From assembly GCA_022702705.1 (NCBI GenBank), contig CM040425.1:9786004-9850003 (forward strand): a DNA stretch of 64,000 nt. The letters are read 5' to 3'. Below, piece by piece: positions 45,839 through 58,323 of the stretch. This DNA comes from Papilionanthe hookeriana x Papilionanthe teres (lineage: Eukaryota > Streptophyta > Magnoliopsida > Asparagales > Orchidaceae). Under the pieces are notes generated by a model. It had not been told where the DNA came from. It did not search any database and saw nothing but the letters and a program-made list of their open reading frames with translations. Every line of letters begins with the position of its first letter. Position 1 is the stretch's first letter. A program made the position numbers and the translations under genes.

Positions 45839-47107
45839 TCAGGTCTCAACCATATTGATCTCGTCATACTCGTCATCCATGGACTCTGATGAAACTACTT
45901 CATTTTCTAATTTTTCTCCTCTTTCTTTAGCCAACCATCGAATGTCCATCCGTAGCTTTCCTATGACGTCCTCTAGTGGCCTCTTCCAGACGGACTTGCT
46001 GTTATCTCGTGATGATTGTTGAATTTCTTTATCAGGAGTTTCTTTTAATGCAGTGGAACTTTCTTCTGATTCAGGCTCTCTAACGATGCTTTTCTTCTCA
46101 GGACGTTGTGTCGGTATCGGCTCAGCGATAATAGGTTGCCACACCATCCTTCTTGCAGCATAAGGCCTAGGACTAGACGGTCTGTCGGCTATATGCTGGT
46201 AGGTGGTGTCCTCCCTAATATGGTGACCCGATACAACAACAGGCGAACTAGCTCGCATCTTCTTCCTTGGTTTCTCTACAGCAGTGACAGGCTCTACTCG
46301 CGGTCCGAGGCGGGATTTAGCTGGTATTCATCCCATTCTTCTTAGGATTTCTGACACGGGGCATCTCTCTTTCTTAGCCAATTTCTCTACCACAGCTTGC
46401 AGCTGGGCAAAAGGCGTAGTCCTGACCCTTTTTATTTTGCAGTTATTCTAGTATGCAGGTCAGGGTAATGCAGCGGCGATTGTCCAGACATATTCTTCAT
46501 CCGATGTAGCAGAGAGAGGGTGAAACCTACTTCCCTCCAACAAAGGTAAATACTCCGGCAGTTCTTCCTCTTTCTCAGAAATCTTTCCCAGAAAGGCAAC
46601 TTCAGCAGCCTTGGCCCTCTCGGTCCTAGCAATCTTTCTACTTCTATTTCTCTTTTGAGTCCGAGTTAAGGGTGTAACTCTTGAACTAGACCCTATCTCG
46701 AAGACAAAAGGTATTGTAGTAAAATCTGTACCCTCCATGGTGACAAGCTCATCACAGACTTGGATTTCCTTCCCCTTCAGTTTGGAAGGAGCCGGGGTAG
46801 GTGCAGAGATGACTAGACCGGTAGGGGTAGAGACAACAGTCCTCCTACGAACAACAGTACTTCTTTCAGCTGGAATCCTTTGTAGGGGAGGGATCTCTTG
46901 AGTTGATTTCAGGCTAAACTCAATTATGGGTTCCTCGGTTTCTGGTACTTTGTCTATTAGTGCGAAGAGAGTGACGTCAGCGAACTTGATGCCTGTATTG
47001 TCAAATCCTTGTCCAAAATGAATGATCCCATTGTCAAGAAGTTCATCCTTGTAGACAGCTAAGTCCAGTCCATTGGTGAAGGAGAATATTAACTTTGGTG
47101 CAGACAT
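45839..47107 (-). pseudogene. ORF1 of G (upstream of gag)
   Basis: About 420 codons precede gag, as in Ogre elements, where the product has no assigned function. The start is MSAPKLIFSFTNGLDLAV at the ATG ending at 47107; a basic segment LTRTQKRNRSRKIARTERA lies near 46620-46680. Stops at 46460 and nearby interrupt it, and the same frame continues with a Pro/Ser/Glu-rich part (45839-46258: VVVSGHHIREDTTYQHIADR, WKRPLEDVIGKLRMDIRWLA) to the TGA before gag. The N-terminal 60 residues and the basic stretch recur at the start of the AlkB-like gene. The sequence CTGTAG before GAAATG resembles a splice acceptor. Confidence 0.75.
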
Positions 47108-47627
47108 TTCCTACAGGGTAGATTCCGAACGTCAGTCCCGAATTATACTTTCTTTTGTCGCAATACTTAGGACGAAAAAGAATGAGTCCAAACACATTTT
47201 CCTTTATCTTAGTGTATTTGTGATTTTTAAAAGAGTTTGTTTATTAGAAGGTTGTTTATGAGAGGATTTGTTTGTTAGGAACAAAACGATTGAAGGAGGA
47301 AAGTTATAGAATGGTAAAGGATCCGATTCAGAATTGGAAAGGAGGAGAAAGTCTCATAAGACTTCTCAACTCGAAAGACCGCTCCTAGGCTAACACCTAT
47401 TGGGGATCCACCCCATTTTTGGGAGGCGGAAGGATTATGGAACCTCTCTGTTTAGGGGTGTCTAAACAGTGGCTCCAAAATCTAAAAGGAGTTGACTATA
47501 CCCGTTTAAGATAGAAATGAACGTGGTATGCCAACGGAAAGAATGGTAGTTTGGTCCATAAGGGGCATGGACTCACTACCGATTTATGAAAGCAAAACCA
47601 TCTAATCAAAATGGAGAGAGGAACTAG
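47108..47627. other. Untranslated leader of G between PBS and ORF1
   Basis: No gene is seen. The stretch lies between the primer-binding site and the ORF1 start and would be leader or intron in the element RNA. Confidence 0.6.
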
Positions 47628-47645
47628 TCCCCAGCAGAGTCGCCA
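47628..47645 (-). promoter_or_regulatory. Primer-binding site of G
   Basis: On the - strand TGGCGACTCTGCTGGGGA starts five bases after the 5' LTR end. This is the form of PBS reported for Ogre-type elements and attributed to tRNA-Arg; the tRNA assignment is from memory of the family. Confidence 0.75.
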
Positions 47646-47650
47646 GAAAT

Positions 47651-50600
47651 TGTCCGCATATTTTTTAGGTTATGTGTTTTAAAAAGGGGTCGCCTACAGA
47701 AATTGTCGGTGAATTTTTAGATTTTAAGTTTATTATATATATATATATAATTTGAAAAGTAGCATTTGATTTTGAAAATAATTTTAAGATATGAAATCAA
47801 ACCGATCTCACATCCCAAATAGTTTATATAAACGAGCACCGCATCACAAACCGTGTATCTATCCCGAAGAATAGACACATTGCCTGATGATGGGGCTCGA
47901 TTAAATAAACTAGAAGATTTGTGACATCCGTTTGGTCTGTGAACCAATTTTATAAGCTAAAAAGTTCCCCTGCTTAATATAAAGGAATTATGCAGGGTTT
48001 ATATTACCTGTGTTCTTAAAGTTCCCTATAAGGGTAAGCCTTTATAGTTAATTACATCTTAAATGACGGGAATCATTTAAGAAAAATCTCGATAATGATC
48101 AGTGATTTTGCTCCAAGAAATTCAAAGTTTAAGGTTTTCAAAGGACTTGAGTTTTGAAAATTTCAATAGGGAATGGATCAAATTTGGAACAATTTATTTT
48201 AGGAGTCCAAAGGAAGAGAAGTAGGAGAAGCTGAGGATCCAAGAAGAATCTTGGCAACTTCCCAAACTATCCTATTGTTTGGCTTCAATTCGAGAGTTTG
48301 TTTAATGTTGTAATCTTGCAAATTTTAATTAATTAGGACTTATATTTGTATGACATAATCACACAAATAGCCTCGATGTGAGTGTTTATGTCGTACCAAA
48401 CGACTACCTCAGAGTCCTAAGACTGATTAGGGCTTAATTTACATAACATTATTATGCAAATGTCTAACAAAGATTTGAGGATTTATGTTGCACTAAGAAA
48501 ACTACCTCGAAATCATATGGCTTTGTTATTTAATTCTAAGAATGGTTTTGTTGATGTAGATTCCAGTTTTGCTGACGACGATGGCCGTGCTGCCCACTAT
48601 GCTCCAAGCTCCGTATTGTTGCAGTGGTTTAGTTTTAGAAAGTGAAAATTAGGAGATGAGAGAAGTGTTTTGGTTTAGAAAATTCTTAAAGTCCAAATAT
48701 TTTTGATGTTTTAATTAAAATAAATCTTAAAGTTGGTTAACAAAACAAATTAAGATCCCACGGTTCCGTCATCCCGGCATCGTTATTTTCATCGGATTCA
48801 CTTAGTCCATATGAATTTGCTAAACACAACTGAATGATTTCCACACTTTCATTTAGACTGTGGGAAATCTCGTTAGCAACACGTGGTTTACATCATCCGA
48901 GGTATTCCCGATCATCCAACGAGACATTTTAATTTAATTGTAGTTGTAGTTTTGTGTTATGTTTGTGATTAAATTTTGAGTTGTTTGATACTTTGAATGT
49001 TGTGGCAGTGAATTTTATCTTGTTGTGACTTTTAATTTAATTTTAGGTTTCAGTTTTGTGGCTATCCTAAAGGTTCAGTTTTCATGTAGGGTGACATTCT
49101 TGTTTAACATGCAAGAGAAGTAAAATATAGTGCAAGTAAATAAACTGCAATCAAAATAAAAGCGTACCTGGAAAGCATTCCTATTTATTTTCCACTGCAC
49201 TTAAAACACAGGTTAAAGCATTTATATAATTGCAAGAAAACACCTAGGTAAAGCTAAGGGAAGGCTTTGGTTGTCTACCAAAATCTTAATCCTATAGCTA
49301 GTCAATTCTTATGACGTCTAGGTTCTTTTGTTTTGTTAAGGATGATTTTCTTCACCAAAGAACAATTAAATTCAGTTGTTCTTCTAAAACAATTCATCGT
49401 ATTGAGAAAGTGCTTAGGACGAATCCTAAACATCTTTTCAATACTTCTGAGATTATTCTGTGTCCAAATTAATTTCATTGTACAAGGGAATTAATCATTC
49501 AAGAGATTTAGTTAAGTTTTGCTTCTTACTCGGTGAACTAAAATGTTTGATTATCCTATGAGTGAATTGACATTTCACTTAATGCTTTATTTAAGAGTTA
49601 TGATAGTGAAAGCCTTTAAGGGAAAATTAATTTATTGAAGGTTTTAACAATTCTTAATTAAAAATTTGGAATTGATGATTTTGAAATGATTTGGTTTAGT
49701 TATAAAGGTTTAATTAATAATTTTAATTATGGAATAGAAAGTTGTTTCGATTCAATTAAATCTTTATATCTTAATGATCTTAATATTTTAGATTAATTTT
49801 AATGTTTTAAATTTGTTTTAGGTTTGTTTTCAAATGATAAATTAATTTTAATGTTCTCAATTTAAGTTAATTAAGTGATTAAATCACTTAATGTTTTAAA
49901 CTTTAATTTAATTAAGGGTTATTTTCTTTTTAATTATTTAATTATTAATTCCAATTATCATCTTATGTTTAATTAATAGTTAAATATTATCAAAGTAATT
50001 TATTTAGGGATCTTAAATTAAAGAGTTGATGTCTTCTCAAGTCATATCCCCAACTTTAATAATCCAAATTTTGATTATTCTTCCAAAAATTTAATTATTT
50101 GATTAATTAAGGTTCACTTTAAACATTTTCAAGATGATTAATGGGTTTCTACCACTTAATTACTTAAGTTTCAATCACCCAAGAGAAAATTAAGATCAGA
50201 TATTTTACCCTCCCTTTGATTAGACCTAAATATTAATTAGGGTTAAAGTCTTTTAATTACTTTTATACCCCTTTAGGCTTATTTATTTCATAACTCACTA
50301 AATTGAGCTCAAATGAACTTAAAATTTTTATGTTATTTCACTCATATGTCAATTAAGACACTAGAGGAGAAAATGTGATTTTTTTTAATTTAATTTAATT
50401 TATATATTTATTTTTGTGAGAAAATGAGGGTTTTCAATAAAAGTTGAACAACTTGACCAAGGTGAGGTTTCTATTCTTAGGAAAATTGTGGGATGTCCCT
50501 GCTGACTAGAGAACCACCTAGACCAATTTTAGTAACTTTTTGAATTATATTTTATTTATAATAATTATTTTGAGTTTTATGGTATTAATTAATTATTAAA

Positions 50601-53600
50601 TAAAATTAAAGTTGAAAATTAAGTTTTATATTTTTCTTAAATCCCTCTGACCTTATGGAGTCCATAGAAGCAAATTTTATATTTTTCTGATTTTTCTTTG
50701 ATTTATTAGAATAACTTTAGTGAAAATGTTGGTAAATTAATTTTTTAATATTAAAAAAATGTCCTAAGCCTTTAAAATTCAATTTCTTAACCTATAGGTT
50801 TGAGAAAAATATTTGGTTTGTTCCTAAGTGATTAGGAAGCAAAATATGAAATTTTTATGATTTTTAATACTTTTGTGATTTTTATTATTTTTTAATTATT
50901 AAAATATTAGAAATATGATTAAAAATGAAAATTTTTAGAAAATTCCAATTTTAGTTTTCCTAGACTCCTTTGATATCAGAGAGCCCTCAAAATAATTTTG
51001 GTGAATTTTTGAAGTGTATTTTAGGTTTTATGCATTTTTTAATTTTAAAAGTGGTCATACAACTTAAATAATTCATTTAATGGGTTAAATTATTTCTAAT
51101 TGACTTTAAATTTTTATGTGAGGTTTTCTGCATCCTAAGTGACAGTGGAGAATTGATTTCAAGTGAATTTGATTTGTGGTTAATCCTAATTAATTAAAAC
51201 TCAGTTTTGGGTGTTTAGGCCAATTAGGGTTATTCTTGAGGAATTAAATCAGACCATAATTTTCTTAGGGACCTCTAGTCATATGATACCTCCCCAAATT
51301 TTCCTAGAATTTTCTAAGCAACATGTTAATTATTGGAATTAAAATGGCAAAACAAACACATAAATTTGAAAAATCAATATCTTGCCACAGAGATGGCCTC
51401 TTGCCTTGGAAAATTTAGGGAATGTTCCCAAGAATATAAGCTACAAAAATCCTATGGTCTCATTCCATGGTGAATTGTATGCATGCATGGAGAATTAAAA
51501 TACCAAAATCAGTAAATAATTAATTAAAAATAAAATACTCATCAAAATAACTTAATTCTTTTTCCACATTGTTCTCCTCTATTCACTGAGCAAGAGTATT
51601 TTTATTTTATTTTTGTGATTTTTCTACACAAAGATATGAATTTTTGAAGTTTTGGGTAATTAAATAAATAAAAAATACCCTATTTATCTACTTAAACCAG
51701 TCAGCACCCCGTCATCCTACGGCGGATCGAATGCCCATGCGGCATGCTCCCATTTGATGCCGCCATCTGACTGGGATGCCACGCGACCCGCGGTTCCGTC
51801 TCATATCTTGATCCGATGCGATCCTGCCCGTCCATCCGATACACGCGCGATCCGACGGCTACTGGTCAACGTCCTCGTCTGGTGTGTCCCGAGAGCCGTG
51901 CAACTTCTAGGTTTGATATCTCACTCGATACTTAACCAAATTAAACGTTCTTATGCTCTATGAACTCCTCTCAAAGAGATGAACACATCCATATGACTAA
52001 CATACATTGAAATTGACTCAAATAAAATGGAGAATCCATAGAAGTTCGGGAGGAAGAAGAGGTCAATATCATTGCTCTTAGAAGTGAAGCTTCAATCAGA
52101 GAGTTGTGGCATCTTTGATTGATCCCAAGGAAGCTCCAAATGAAGTATTTGGCTATGAGGAATTGTCTAGGTATGAAAGTGACCAGGACCAATTTCAAAG
52201 CTTGGCTGATAGGGAGAATGGCTAACCTGGTGAGGGGGCTTTCGTTAGGGAACTTCTTCTCTTGGTCTGGTGAAGGTGTAGGACTGGTCAATTTGGAGTT
52301 TGGTTCATTGTGGAGAAGTGTCCTGGTTTTGGGCTCAAAATTGAACTAAAAAATTGAGCTCACAGAGGGGGTTTTAGGGCTGGATTTCAGTGGGGATCAA
52401 GTGCTATATGTTTAGAGAAGGGTCTGGAATGATTTTGCGTAATTTTGTTAGGGTTCGGTTCCGCACTCTTTTTGGCCGAGAGGGGGTGGTGTTTAAATCA
52501 GGCTGGCTAGCAGGGCTTCCTGTGGGGTTTTCAAGGCTCGGATCAACTTCTCGGTGGCAAGGGAAGAATAGTCAGTATTGATCATTGAGCATGGGACAGC
52601 TCGGCAAGGGAAAATTTGAAAGTTCGGCTCACATGGAGCTCTCGGCCATGGTAGTGTTCCGGTGACCCGTGAGGCCGGCCGGCAGGTGGTCGTCACCTCG
52701 GGGTCGGGAAGGTCGTGGCTTCGATGTTTGTGAGTTCAATTGGCTTTGGCCATGTGTAAAGTTGTTTGATTAAAATGGAAAATGGGGAGAGGCTATTTTG
52801 AGTTCAAATAGGTTAAGCCATGGTTTTGGGCTTGGTGCACCACCCAAGGCTTGACTTTGGGCTGAAAAAAATCATTTGGGTCAGTTGAATTGGAGTGGTG
52901 AAGTCTCCATCCATGGTGATGTGGCTAAACTTGGAATAGAGTGTAGCATAAATGGGGTTAAAAAGTGTTAATGAAGGGTTAAGAAAGAACCCCCTCTTCT
53001 TGCCATTAATGGCTTGGTGAGGTGTCCAAGGCTTTCATGGCTTCCATGTGGCTTGTGCATGGCTTCTTGGCTAACATTTGGCTTGGGAAATGGCTTGGTA
53101 AATTTCATGGAAGAGGGTTATTTAGAATTTTGAAAACTTTGGATTTTTGATGGGATTTGTCATGATGCCATTTTGGTTTAATCAAAATGATAGATTTTGG
53201 ACTTAGGGGATAGTTTTAATTAAATGGGCATGATGAGACAATATCACATGGGCTTTGGAATAAGTCTTAGGCCTTTGAAATTGTTTTTGGATGGGCTTTT
53301 AAAATGTCTTTGGAAGGTGGGCTTTTAGGTTTTTTTTTTAAGAAAATTTATTGATGAAAATTTTGTGATGGGTTGTGTCAAATAAATGTTGCAATTGGTT
53401 TAAGAATGTGCTATGAGTAATCCGGAACAAGTTTGTGGTGATTTTGTGTTGAATTGGGTTTAATTTGGGTCTTTTTGGTAATGGGGCCAAAGTGGATCAA
53501 ATTGGGCTAACTTGGGTTAATGTTGGGACATTGTTGGGTTTGATGTAAAATTAATGTTAATAAATTTTTATGGGGGTGTGAAAAAGAGTTTTCAATTTTG

Positions 53601-54889
53601 GTTGGGCTTTGATTTTGGGATTTGGCCCTATTTGGGTTCATGATTGGTTTAGGCCAAATTAGGGATTTTTTATTTGGGTTAGGTTTGGGTTCAAATTTTG
53701 AGCAAATAAAGTAAGTGTTTTTTTTTGTGGGGATGTTAGGAAGTTTTTTGAAAGGATTTGGGGCAAATTGGAGTTGAGTTGGCTTGGTATGGGCTAAGTT
53801 TAGGTCATGGGCCAAATTTGGGCTTTAAGCTTCAAATTGAAATTGGATCCAAATTTTGGTCAAATTGGGCTTGGATTTAGTCTAAATTGATATTAGGGAT
53901 TTTAAATTCAAGCTTAAGATTGAATTTGATCAAAATTGAGGTCAATTGGAGTGGTTTGGTTGGACATTGGGCTCTCTTAGGTTAAAAATAGGTCAAATTG
54001 GGGGTTTTGGTAAAAGTGGGCTAAATTGACAAAATTGGCTTATGGTGTAGTTGAAAAAGAGAATGAAATTGAGAATATTTAGGATTTTCTGAAATTTTTT
54101 TGGGAATTTTCTAACTTTTTTGAATTTTTGGGTTAAAAGGGTACTTGGGTATTTGGAGGTTATTGAGGGAGTATTTTGAAAATTTTGGTATATTTGACCA
54201 AGGATGATCAATTTGAGTAGTGGGAAATGTTTAAGACTTATTTTGAGGAATTTTGAGTAATTTAGGCAATTTTGCAAATTTTGGGCAATTTCAAGGGCAT
54301 TTGGTAAGCTTGGTGGATTTAGGGTCCCGGGGGTCAAAAATTAAAATTTTGGAAAAAGAAGGTTGATCAAGTGTGAGTGAAATGAAATCATTTTGGTTGA
54401 GCCATGAAGCCATGAAGCCATGTTAAGCTCACACGAGCCATGAGAGGACTCATTTTAGACATTCACTATGTTTTTCCTAACCCTCTTAGCCAGGGGCTTA
54501 GGGGTTAAGGTCCATCCATATGAATTACCTACATGAGTCGGGAAGTCAAATCGGTATAGTGTGGTTTTAGTGGTTTTGAATTCTGTGTGAGAGTGTAGTT
54601 TGTGTGTAAGCCAACCCTCACTGCACTGCACCATCCAAGGTAGTCCTAAGGCCATAGAGTCCTGTAGGAAACTCATCCTTTAAACCTCCACATATTAATT
54701 TTAACCCTCAAAGTGGTTTAGGGGTTTACAATCAAACATGTGGGGTTTAAAGGGAGTTAAGAAGTGGTTTGAATTTTTAAGTGGTGGGTCACATTTCTAG
54801 TACTCTATGATAGTCAAAGGGAAAACCTATGGCTAGATCCTAAGTACTAAGGACAGAAGAAAAGACCTCACAAAAAAATGGGGTCAACA
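47651..54889 (-). repeat. 5' LTR of G (7239 bp)
   Basis: In + view it begins TGTCCGCATATTTTTTAGG and ends GGGGTCAACA, followed by ATAAT. It aligns over its whole length with 20545-27387, except for about 330 bp (53611-53942) missing from the 3' LTR. The TATA position reads GATTTAAA (52492-52499), so this promoter copy is altered. Donor-like site at 49162-49171; antisense frame at 48454-48645. Confidence 0.9.
48454..48645 (+). other. Antisense small open frame in the 5' LTR of G
   Basis: The frame of 63 codons has DLRIYVALRKLPRNHMALLF and FADDDGRAAHYAPSS, homologous to 21353-21550. Several amino-acid changes against that copy and no visible preference for silent changes. Confidence 0.3.
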
Positions 54890-54894
54890 ATAAT
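54890..54894. repeat. Target-site duplication ATAAT (right) of G
   Basis: Matches 20540-20544 and directly follows the CA end of the 5' LTR in + view. Confidence 0.9.
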
Positions 54895-56436
54895 CAGGCA
54901 TCTGCTCTAATGCTTCAATAAAGGGAATGTTAATCATTAATTTCTTAAGAATTTCCATAAATTTTGCAAACCGTTATCCCGAGCTTCGTTTCTTTAGTCT
55001 TCGAGGAAAAGGAGGAGGTGATTTTTCAATGAGCTATCTTCATCGGTTCTAACAGTATATTCATCAGAATATATCTTATTAGAACTTTTCTCAATATTCA
55101 CTTCCTCTCTTTCAACTTCGACTTCTTTTTGAAATCTTGGTTCCACTTATTTACCACTCCTTAATTGAATAACCTTAATTTGCTCTTTGTTTTGATCTTT
55201 CGGGTTGATCTCAACATTGCTAGGAAGATTCCCAGAAGATCTATTATTAAGCGTAGTAAAAATATGTCCCTATTGATTTTCAATATTCTTCATTGCAAAA
55301 TTTTGAGCTTGAATTTGATTACCCATATTCAGAATCATTTCTTCAGTAGAAAACTTATTTTCCTTTGATTATTGATTACTATTAAAACCAGGAGGATAAG
55401 AAGGTCTAAAATTGGTATTTCCTTGGTTGTTCGAATTTCCAACTAGATTCATAGGATTATTTCCCCATTGCAAGTTAACGACAATATTGGTATTATTCCA
55501 GTTAAAATTCAGATGATTCCTCTAACTAGGATTACAATAATTCGAATAAGGATTATTAACTTTATTATGAATAGCATTCAAAGTTTAATAAGACATTTGA
55601 GAGTCCATCATATGTCCTGATGAATGTTTTTCTAACATTGGAGGTTTTGGAGAATAATTCATTCCATATTGATCTATTTTCTTAGAAAGTGCAGCAATTT
55701 GAGATACTATCATTGTTATCGCATCAGAATCATGAATACTAGCTACTCTCTGAGGTTTAAACTAATCAAAGGGCCATTAAAAATTATTAGTAGTCATCTC
55801 TTCAATTAACGAATATGTTTCAGCAAAAGGTTTTGACTTTAATGATCCACCAACAGCAGCATCGATAATCGATCTCAATGATCCTACTAATCCATTATAG
55901 AAGGTTTTAATTATTAGCAAGTCTGGTAAAGCACGGTGTGGACGCTTCCTCAGAAGATCTTTAAATATTTCCTAAGCTTCATATATGGATGCTCCATCAA
56001 ACTGACTAAAAGATGTGATATCATTTCTTAACTTAGCATTTTTGAGAGGAGAAAAATATTTCGACAGAAAATTTTGTGAAAGCTCTCCCCAAGTTCTAAT
56101 AGATCCAAGTGCTAACAAATTTAACCACGCCTTAGCCTTATCCCTAAGTGAAAAAGGAAAATTCTAAGTCTAATAACATTGTTCGACACTCCATGATATT
56201 TAAAAGTAGTACACAATTCTAGAAAACTAGCGAGATGTAAGATAGGATCTTCATTGTAGTGTTCCTCCAAATTGATTATTCTGTACCATTTGGATAATAG
56301 CAGGTTTAAGCTTAAATGAATTTGCAGCAACATCAGCATTTTGAATAGTTAAGTGAATTTTATCTATCGTTGGATTAGCATAATCTCTTAAAGGTTTTGG
56401 TATATTTTCATTTTGATTGTTTAAATTGTTCGCCAT
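54895..56436 (-). pseudogene. Athila-B gag
   Basis: The gene starts MANNLNNQNENIPKPLRDYA at 56436 and continues with NSFKLKPAIIQMVQNNQFGG, then, after a frameshift near 56260-56330, LASFLELCTTFKYHGVSNNV, typical of Athila Gag. Further on, in interrupted frames, are ETYSLIEEMTTNN (about 55800), a Pro/Asn-rich stretch with NNPMNLVGNSNNQGNTNFRP (about 55385-55460), and GNLPSNVEINPKDQNKEQIK near 55170-55240. It ends IEALEQMPDY at the G insertion; the following codons (AKF) continue at 20540. The product would form the particle shell. Confidence 0.88.
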
Positions 56437-56661
56437 TTTGTGAAGATTTACATATTATTTTTTTTGTTTTCAAATTTTTCTAATAGTACGCTCTAATTCA
56501 GAATCATAAGGCACTAAACCTACAGATCTGATACTATGCATAAAAACCCAATAAACACACACTAACAATAAATAGACACACACACATATGACTTGCAATT
56601 CAAATATATGATTTCCAATACCACAAAAATAAATTTTAATAGTTAATTTTCTTTTACCTTA

Positions 56662-56681
56662 ACTCCCCGACAACGGTACCA
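56662..56681 (-). promoter_or_regulatory. Primer-binding site of Athila-B (tRNA-Asp type)
   Basis: On the - strand TGGTACCGTTGTCGGGG corresponds to the complement of the plant tRNA-Asp 3' end (TGGCGCCGTTGCCGGGG) with three differences. Athila elements characteristically use this tRNA. It lies six bases after the 5' LTR. Confidence 0.85.
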
Positions 56682-56687
56682 AAAACT

Positions 56688-58318
56688 TGGAGCGACTTTT
56701 TTAATTTGCAAAAATTAATGAACTCAGATTTAGATTTATATATTATTTTAAAAGATAATGAGTCACACAATTAACGCAAGTACATGTATCGCTCATGTAA
56801 TACAGGGCTCTAGTGGAGTCTTAGAATATTGATCCCACATGGAGGCTTTACTTTTATAGCATAGCACAAAAATCTATCATCGAACACAACACAATTGCAA
56901 GTGGTTCAATTTTAGATGTAAATACAAACAGGTTTAGTTACTATATCTACCAAAGCACGTTCTAAACTCTAACAAGTTAAACTAATACAAGACTAAATTT
57001 ATAACAAATTTCAGTTGTAAGAAACAATCTTCCTTCTTTCCATTCATAGTGTGATGATTATTGTGACACAGATCAATGATGCACATGTATTGTGCCAAAT
57101 TGGATCATTCCTATTCATTACCCATATTTCAGGGTATAAAGAACATTAGCTAATCCTAAGTGTAGTCCCCAAATTCGTGGTTAGGTTGGGAGGATACTGG
57201 TTGTCACTCCAGAGCTCCCACTTCCCTTCACATGAAGGCTAACTCTCGCTTCAGTTTCTAAATATTAGGACCAAATTGTGGATTTCAGCATGTCACTCTG
57301 AAATCTCCAATTCTATGCCCATCAAAGTATATTTTCCTATTTATTTGCATTCAACCCCCATGAACTTCACCATTCATGGAATTTGAATGCGAGCTTCACT
57401 TTTGTTGTTGAACTCATAATCCTTTCAGAACATATGTTTCCCAACAAGTTTTAACAATTAAATTGTCCAGATAAAAAAGTAAATGAAGTTCTAATTAAAA
57501 AGGTCATCACAAATTCTTCATAATAAATCAGGACATCATTTCTATTTCATAACATCAACACATGACATGAAAAGGAGAAAGAAAAATAAATGTACTCAAG
57601 ACTCATGAGGAAAAGATTACAAAACAGGGATTTAATATATAAAAATAACATTATACAAATATAGTAAATTAAGACTACTTATCTCAAACTCTTCCCCAAG
57701 TGAATCTCAAGGAATTCCTTTGACTACTCATCTTTCTTCACAAAAGCACACAATTATCTCTTTAGAATAGTAAGTAAGAAATCTCTCACTTTGTCTATCC
57801 TCTCACACTCCTTAGAAGAGAAAAACAAAAACTAACTTCCTACACAAAATGGAAAGAACTCTTTCTCTAAACTCTAAATTCTTCTCTTCTTTTCTTCCCC
57901 CCTCTGAAATGTGGCTCCAAAAGTGTGTAAATTCGGCCAAAACTGAATTCCCAAGAGTTTCCTCAAGCAACCTTTTAAAATCCCACTAAATACTTTGAAT
58001 CAAATTCCAAATTGGGATAGGGTGCTGTCCGGTGCTAATAGGAGTGCAGTTCAGCGCATTATTCCACCAAAATGTTATAACTCTCTAGAAATTGATGCTG
58101 TCCAATGCTGGTCACAGCGTCATTCGACGCTAGTTCAATAAAATGCACTTTTTTCCTTTTTCGCTCCATATTTACTCATTTTCACTTCCTTTTACTCCAA
58201 AGGCCTAATGTCATTGTACATGCATGAATTCATCAAAAATACCTTCCTTTAAAGTGCAATATCATCAAAAACTGGTATGAAATGAATAGTAAAAATCTAT
58301 CAAATTTTCAGAGGATCA
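56688..58318 (-). repeat. Athila-B 5' LTR (1631 bp)
   Basis: In + view it runs from TGGAGCGAC to GAGGATCA, followed by the GAAAC duplication. It aligns with 1930-2376 plus 9757-10942. It lacks the S1 insertion, which gives the empty site for S1 at about 57130-57140. It contains the paired GC-rich motif blocks at 58021-58060 and 58093-58133. Confidence 0.9.
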
Positions 58319-58323
58319 GAAAC
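58319..58323. repeat. Target-site duplication GAAAC (right) of Athila-B
   Basis: Matches 1925-1929. Athila-A pol resumes directly after it. Confidence 0.88.

Larger units (their letters stand above)
20545..54889 (-). mobile_element. Element G: giant Ogre/Tat-type retrotransposon with an AlkB-like gene
   Basis: This complete element spans 34,345 bp here, about 26.9 kb without the nested S2. It is bounded by TG..CA LTRs of 6843 bp (3') and 7239 bp (5') and flanked by ATAAT. On the - strand it reads PBS, ORF1, gag, protease, RT, RNase H, second RNase H of archaeal type, integrase, AlkB-like gene, tandem-repeat region, PPT. The second RNase H, the ORF before gag, the size and the repeat-bearing 3' region are hallmarks of Ogre/Tat elements. 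The AlkB-like gene is not part of the usual set known to me. The two LTRs differ by roughly one base in twenty in the stretch compared by eye, so the insertion is not recent. Confidence 0.92.
1930..58318 (-). mobile_element. Athila-B: full-length Athila element carrying nested insertions
   Basis: The element reads on the - strand: 5' LTR 56688-58318, PBS 56662-56681, gag 54895-56436, protease to integrase 20540 down to 16894, two env-like regions 15540-12240, PPT 10943-10957 and 3' LTR 10942-1930. Outer ends are TG..CA in the 5' LTR, flanked by GAAAC duplications. Subtracting the nested S1 and G elements (7375+5 and 34345+5 bp) leaves about 14.7 kb, and also removing the DNA transposon about 13.5 kb, which fits large Athila elements with an env-like region. 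It is inserted in opposite orientation in Athila-A. Confidence 0.9.

Noticed and set aside
53507..54337. Frames of 102 and 114 codons on the - strand in the 5' LTR of G
   Set aside because: Same low-complexity effect in the U3 region; no conserved protein pattern.
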